Shown: piece by piece, positions 5,935 to 8,601 of the stretch | How positions within the stretch are numbered: the first letter of the stretch is position 1 | Layout: each line of letters opens with the position of its first letter | Origin: Candidatus Moraniibacteriota bacterium | GTDB lineage: Bacteria; Patescibacteriota; Minisyncoccia; Moranbacterales; UBA9337 | Direction of reading: 5' to 3' | Assembly: GCA_023229615.1 (NCBI GenBank) | Contig: JALNYX010000040.1 | Location: 1-8,601, forward strand | Length of the DNA stretch: 8,601 nucleotides | Position numbers and translations under genes: made by a program | The notes under the pieces: model-generated | The model's database searches: none | The model's input: the letters and a program-made list of their open reading frames with translations, nothing else | Told to the model about the DNA's origin: nothing

Positions 5935-7432
5935 AAATTTTTCCGTATTTATTATTTATATAATCCATAAAATACTTGCTGCTCAACGTTTCTCCGGTAA
6001 TTTTTCGAATCAACTCATCGGCAGTATATAATTTTCCATGAGTATGAATGTTTTTTCGAAGCCAAGCAAGAATATTTTCGAAGTTTCCATTTTCAATTTC
6101 CTTTTTCAGATCCGGAATATCTTTTTTGATTTTCGCATACAACTGCGCCGCATACAGATTTCCCAGAGTATAGGTTGGGAAATATCCAATTGATCCGCCC
6201 GACCAATGAACATCCTGAAGAATTCCTTGAGAATCTTTGAGAATTTTAATTCCCAAATATTCCTTCATTTTCGAGTTCCAAATTTTCGGCAAATCCGCCA
6301 CTTCAATACTCCCTTCAATTAGCTCTTTTTCAATTTCAAAGCGCAAAATAATGTGCAGATTATAAGTCAATTCATCAGCTTCAGTTCTTATCGAAGAAGG
6401 CTTCACTTCATTTATCACTTCGTAAAGTTCAACTAATTTCAATTTCCGAAATACATCCGGAAAGTTTTTTTTCAAATCGGGATAAAAACATTTCCAAAAT
6501 TCCTGGCTCTGTCCAATATTTTTTTCCCAAATGCGCGATTGCGACTCATGAATTCCCAATGAAATTGATTCCCCTAGTGGAGTTCCAAAATTTTTCATCT
6601 CAATTCCCTGTTCATACAAAGCGTGTCCTGTTTCATGAATTGTACTCAAAACAGAATAAAATAAATTTTTTTCGTCATATCGAGTTGTAATCCGAACATC
6701 ATCCGGATGGAAATTAGTCGTGAATGGATGAGTACTAATATCCATCCTTCCTGATTCAAAATTAAAACCCATTTTTTCCGCAATAAATTTGTTCAATTTT
6801 TCTTGCTTTTCAATTGGAAAATTTCCTTTCAATTTTCTTGCATCAATTTTCTTTTTTGATTTTTTAATTTTCTGCAAAATATCCACAAGAAAAATTTTCA
6901 GTTCATAAAAAATAACCGACAACTCCTCAGAAGTCATTCCCGGTTCGTATGTATCAATAAGTGCGTCATAGGGAGATTTTTCATATCCGACAAATTTTGC
7001 TTCTTTTCTTTTGAGTTCAACTATTTTTTCTAAATAAGGTTGAAAGATTTTAAAATTTGATTTTTTTCTCGCCTCAGACCAAACGGATTGAGATTTTGAA
7101 CACAGCTCGGCCAATTCTTCCACGAATTCTGATGACAACTTTTCTTCTCTGGAAAATTCTCTCCAAACCTCACGAAAAATCGCCGTTTCCTTTTTGTTAA
7201 GTTCACCATTATCAGAAAACTTTTTCACTTTATTGATTACTGTCGAAAATTCTTTGGATACAAATTTCCCATGCAAAAGCCCAGCAAGACTGGCGATGGT
7301 TTTCGCTCTCAAATCAGCACCATTTTCCGGCATATTCACTTCTTGGTCCCAAGACAAAACCGCCAAAGCAGAATTCAAATGCCAAAGTTCCAACAATTTT
7401 TCTCGAAATTCTTTAAATACTTTATTTTTCAT
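5924..7432 (-). CDS. M32 family carboxypeptidase (Taq-type)
   Basis: A zinc metallocarboxypeptidase of about 500 residues, the usual length for the family of Thermus aquaticus carboxypeptidase. It would trim C-terminal residues from peptides in the cytoplasm. Numbering from an upstream ATG at 7447, the motifs are: WHLNSALAVLSWDQEVNMP at 22-40, HPFTTNFHPDDVRITTRYDE at 240-259, HETGH at 271-275 (two zinc ligands and the catalytic Glu), HESQSRIWEKN at 300-310 (third ligand Glu301), RTEADELTYNLHIILRFEIE in the C-terminal third and HWSGGSIGYFPTYTLGNL near the end. I chose the ATG at 7432 (MKNKVFKEF) because it places about 18 residues before the conserved WHLNSA helix, while the ATG at 7447 seems to fall inside the arm of palindromic element copy 4. 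Neither start has a clear Shine-Dalgarno. The 3' end overlaps the M16 peptidase start, so the two peptidases are probably made together. Confidence 0.95.
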   Translation of the reverse strand: MKNKVFKEFREKLLELWHLNSALAVLSWDQEVNMPENGADLRAKTIASLAGLLHGKFVSKEFSTVINKVKKFSDNGELNKKETAIFREVWREFSREEKLSSEFVEELAELCSKSQSVWSEARKKSNFKIFQPYLEKIVELKRKEAKFVGYEKSPYDALIDTYEPGMTSEELSVIFYELKIFLVDILQKIKKSKKKIDARKLKGNFPIEKQEKLNKFIAEKMGFNFESGRMDISTHPFTTNFHPDDVRITTRYDEKNLFYSVLSTIHETGHALYEQGIEMKNFGTPLGESISLGIHESQSRIWEKNIGQSQEFWKCFYPDLKKNFPDVFRKLKLVELYEVINEVKPSSIRTEADELTYNLHIILRFEIEKELIEGSIEVADLPKIWNSKMKEYLGIKILKDSQGILQDVHWSGGSIGYFPTYTLGNLYAAQLYAKIKKDIPDLKKEIENGNFENILAWLRKNIHTHGKLYTADELIRKITGETLSSKYFMDYINNKYGKIYEL

Positions 7433-7438
7433 AATTTC

Positions 7439-7644
7439 ACAATCCATTAATTAAATAAAAAACGTTCAGTTTTCTGAAAAATAATTAATTTTTCTTTTTA
7501 CTCTTGTCTTTGTGCGTATAAATAAAAAACGTTTTACTCAAACCAACCGAACTTTAACAAAGAAAGAATAATAAAACCAAAAGGGACAATTGGAAAAAGA
7601 AAAATTAATTATTTTTCAGAAAACAAACCGAAGACAATTCAAGT
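7439..7644. repeat. Long palindromic intergenic element with perfect 31-bp inverted repeat, copy 4 (divergent)
   Basis: A perfect 31-bp inverted repeat has its left arm at 7469-7499 (starting GTTTTCTG) and its right arm at 7594-7624 (ending CAGAAAAC), separated by 94 bp. A smaller inverted pair, TCTTTGT and ACAAAGA, lies inside. The arm resembles that of copies 1-3 (GTTTTCYG, then an A-run and ATT/AAT steps). The left flank ATTAAATAA and an outer CAAGT at 7640-7644 also match the family. The 94-bp interior is unrelated to the others and lacks GTCCCTCGAAA. Family membership is likely but less certain, and the outer limits are approximate. Confidence 0.7.
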
Positions 7645-7662
7645 ATGGAGATCTTAAACTTG

Positions 7663-8601
7663 CTAAGCTATCAATCCCTCTAATAAATATTTTTTCAATT
7701 CTTCTATCTTAATCCTTTCTTGTTTCATTGCGTCGCGGTCGCGCACAGTGGCTGTATTATCAGACAGCGAATCGAAATCCACTGTGATGCAATATGGCGT
7801 TCCAATTTCGTCTTGTCGGCGGTATCTTTTGCCAATATTTCCATTGTCATCAAACTCGCACATAAATTCTCCCTTCAAAACATCATATACCTCGCGCGCT
7901 TTTTCGACAAGCTCCGGCTTGTTTTTGAGTAATGGAAAAATCGCCGCCTTAATCGGTGCCAACTTTTTGGGAAATTTGAGCACCACTCGCTCACTTCCAT
8001 CCTCCAATTTTTCTTCGGTATAACTCTCTGTCAAAACCGCAAGAAATGTGCGGTCCGCTCCCACGGAAGTTTCCACTATATGAGGAACATATTTATCATT
8101 GGTTTTCGGATCTTGATATTCCAACTTCTGTCCGGAAAATTTACTATGCTGAGTAAGGTCATAATCCCCACGCGCATGAATTCCTTCCAATTCTTTGAAC
8201 CCAAACGGAAAATTGTATTCAATATCCCAAGCCGCCTTGGCATAAAAAACCAAATTTTCGTGCTGATGCCATTTGAGATTTTTCTCGCTAATTCCCAAAT
8301 CAAGATAATATTGCCAGCGTTTTTTTCGCCAATCCTCATAAACTTCCATTTCTTCTTCCGGACGCACGAACATTTGCATTTCCATCTGTTCAAATTCTCT
8401 TTTGCGAAAAATGAACTGGCGCGCAGTGATTTCATTGCGGAACGCTTTGCCAATTTGGGCGATTCCAAATGGCACTTTTACGCGCGAACTGTCCAAGACA
8501 TTTTTGAAATTCACATAAATTCCCTGACAAGTTTCCCCGCGCAAATAGGTCGGCTCTTTTGTCCAATCGCCGGTAAAATTCCCCAGATTCGACTGCACTA
8601 A
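7663..8601 (-). CDS. glyS: Glycine--tRNA ligase (dimeric alpha2 type), N-terminus cut by window edge
   Basis: The frame is open through the right edge; the GTG at 8598-8596 is an internal Val codon, not a start. About 312 residues are visible, and family lengths of about 430-460 put some 120-150 N-terminal residues outside. This class II synthetase attaches glycine to tRNA-Gly. The homodimeric type, not the GlyQ/GlyS tetramer, is shown by YLRGETCQGIYVNFKNV, then motif 2 as IGKAFRNEITARQFIFR followed by REFEQMEMQMFV, then LEGIHARGDYDLTQH, and motif 3 as ETSVGADRTFLAVL about 176-190 residues in. The anticodon-binding domain begins near LAPIKAAIFPLL and includes IGKRYRRQDEIGTPYCITVD and TVRDRD. 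RGETCQ differs slightly from the common RPETAQ. The stop at 7663 is about 18 bp from palindromic element copy 4, which separates it from the peptidase pair. Confidence 0.97.
   Translation of the reverse strand, partial: LVQSNLGNFTGDWTKEPTYLRGETCQGIYVNFKNVLDSSRVKVPFGIAQIGKAFRNEITARQFIFRKREFEQMEMQMFVRPEEEMEVYEDWRKKRWQYYLDLGISEKNLKWHQHENLVFYAKAAWDIEYNFPFGFKELEGIHARGDYDLTQHSKFSGQKLEYQDPKTNDKYVPHIVETSVGADRTFLAVLTESYTEEKLEDGSERVVLKFPKKLAPIKAAIFPLLKNKPELVEKAREVYDVLKGEFMCEFDDNGNIGKRYRRQDEIGTPYCITVDFDSLSDNTATVRDRDAMKQERIKIEELKKYLLEGLIA

Noticed and set aside
7433..7447. ATG at 7447 as the M32 start
   Set aside because: It lies within the probable arm of palindromic element copy 4 and adds five residues with no family support. 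The ATG at 7432 is preferred, but this is not certain.
2009..7644. CRISPR-like array, since the repeats recur
   Set aside because: Copies are 0.7-2.8 kb apart with genes between, not short regular spacers.
8596..8598. GTG at 8598 as the start of glycyl-tRNA synthetase
   Set aside because: The conserved protein extends upstream (about 120-150 residues expected), and the frame stays open to the edge with Leu-Val before QSNLGNF, so this is an internal Val codon.

Overview
This is an AT-rich stretch of bacterial chromosome, roughly one third GC by eye. It is tightly packed with housekeeping genes and reads with the standard bacterial code: TGA ends metG, rsmI and the small membrane-protein gene. 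MetG is short and has no C-terminal tRNA-binding domain, and RsmI lacks the usual C-terminal extension. Shine-Dalgarno signals are weak, gene ends overlap, and short heptameric repeats sit inside enzyme genes. Together these suggest a streamlined genome of the Patescibacteria/CPR type, possibly a Parcubacteria-like lineage. This placement is an inference from style, not from a phylogenetic marker.

Layout from right to left, since nearly everything is on the minus strand: (1) the C-terminal two thirds of a dimeric-type glycyl-tRNA synthetase, cut by the right edge; (2) an M32 carboxypeptidase overlapping an M16 zinc peptidase, a probable translationally coupled pair; (3) an AI-2E family membrane permease; (4) the only plus-strand gene, a small His/Asp-containing membrane protein of unknown function that converges on the permease gene and overlaps its 3' end by 12 bp; (5) rsmI, metG and a tatD-family nuclease gene cut by the left edge. 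The rsmI-metG-tatD order resembles the Firmicutes arrangement, and metG and tatD overlap by ATGA.

The most unusual content is between the genes. All four spacers longer than 100 bp (1990-2139, 2806-3043, 4511-4665, 7448-7662) are filled mostly by a long imperfect palindrome. Three are clearly the same element (137, 142 and 137 bp). They have CAAGT-like outer ends, paired arms of about 24 bp and a conserved central GTCCCTCGAAA. Several differences between copies occur in both arms so that pairing is kept. The fourth, about 206 bp, has a perfect 31-bp inverted repeat with a related arm sequence and a different interior. The elements abut or overlap stop codons. Their outer ends lie 14-19 bp from three start codons, where promoter-like hexamers can be seen. 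They could be non-autonomous mobile elements (MITE/REP-like), intergenic transcription signals, or both. I do not recognise the family.

No rRNA, tRNA, CRISPR array, transposase gene or defence system is visible, and no gene-free stretch exceeds 300 bp.
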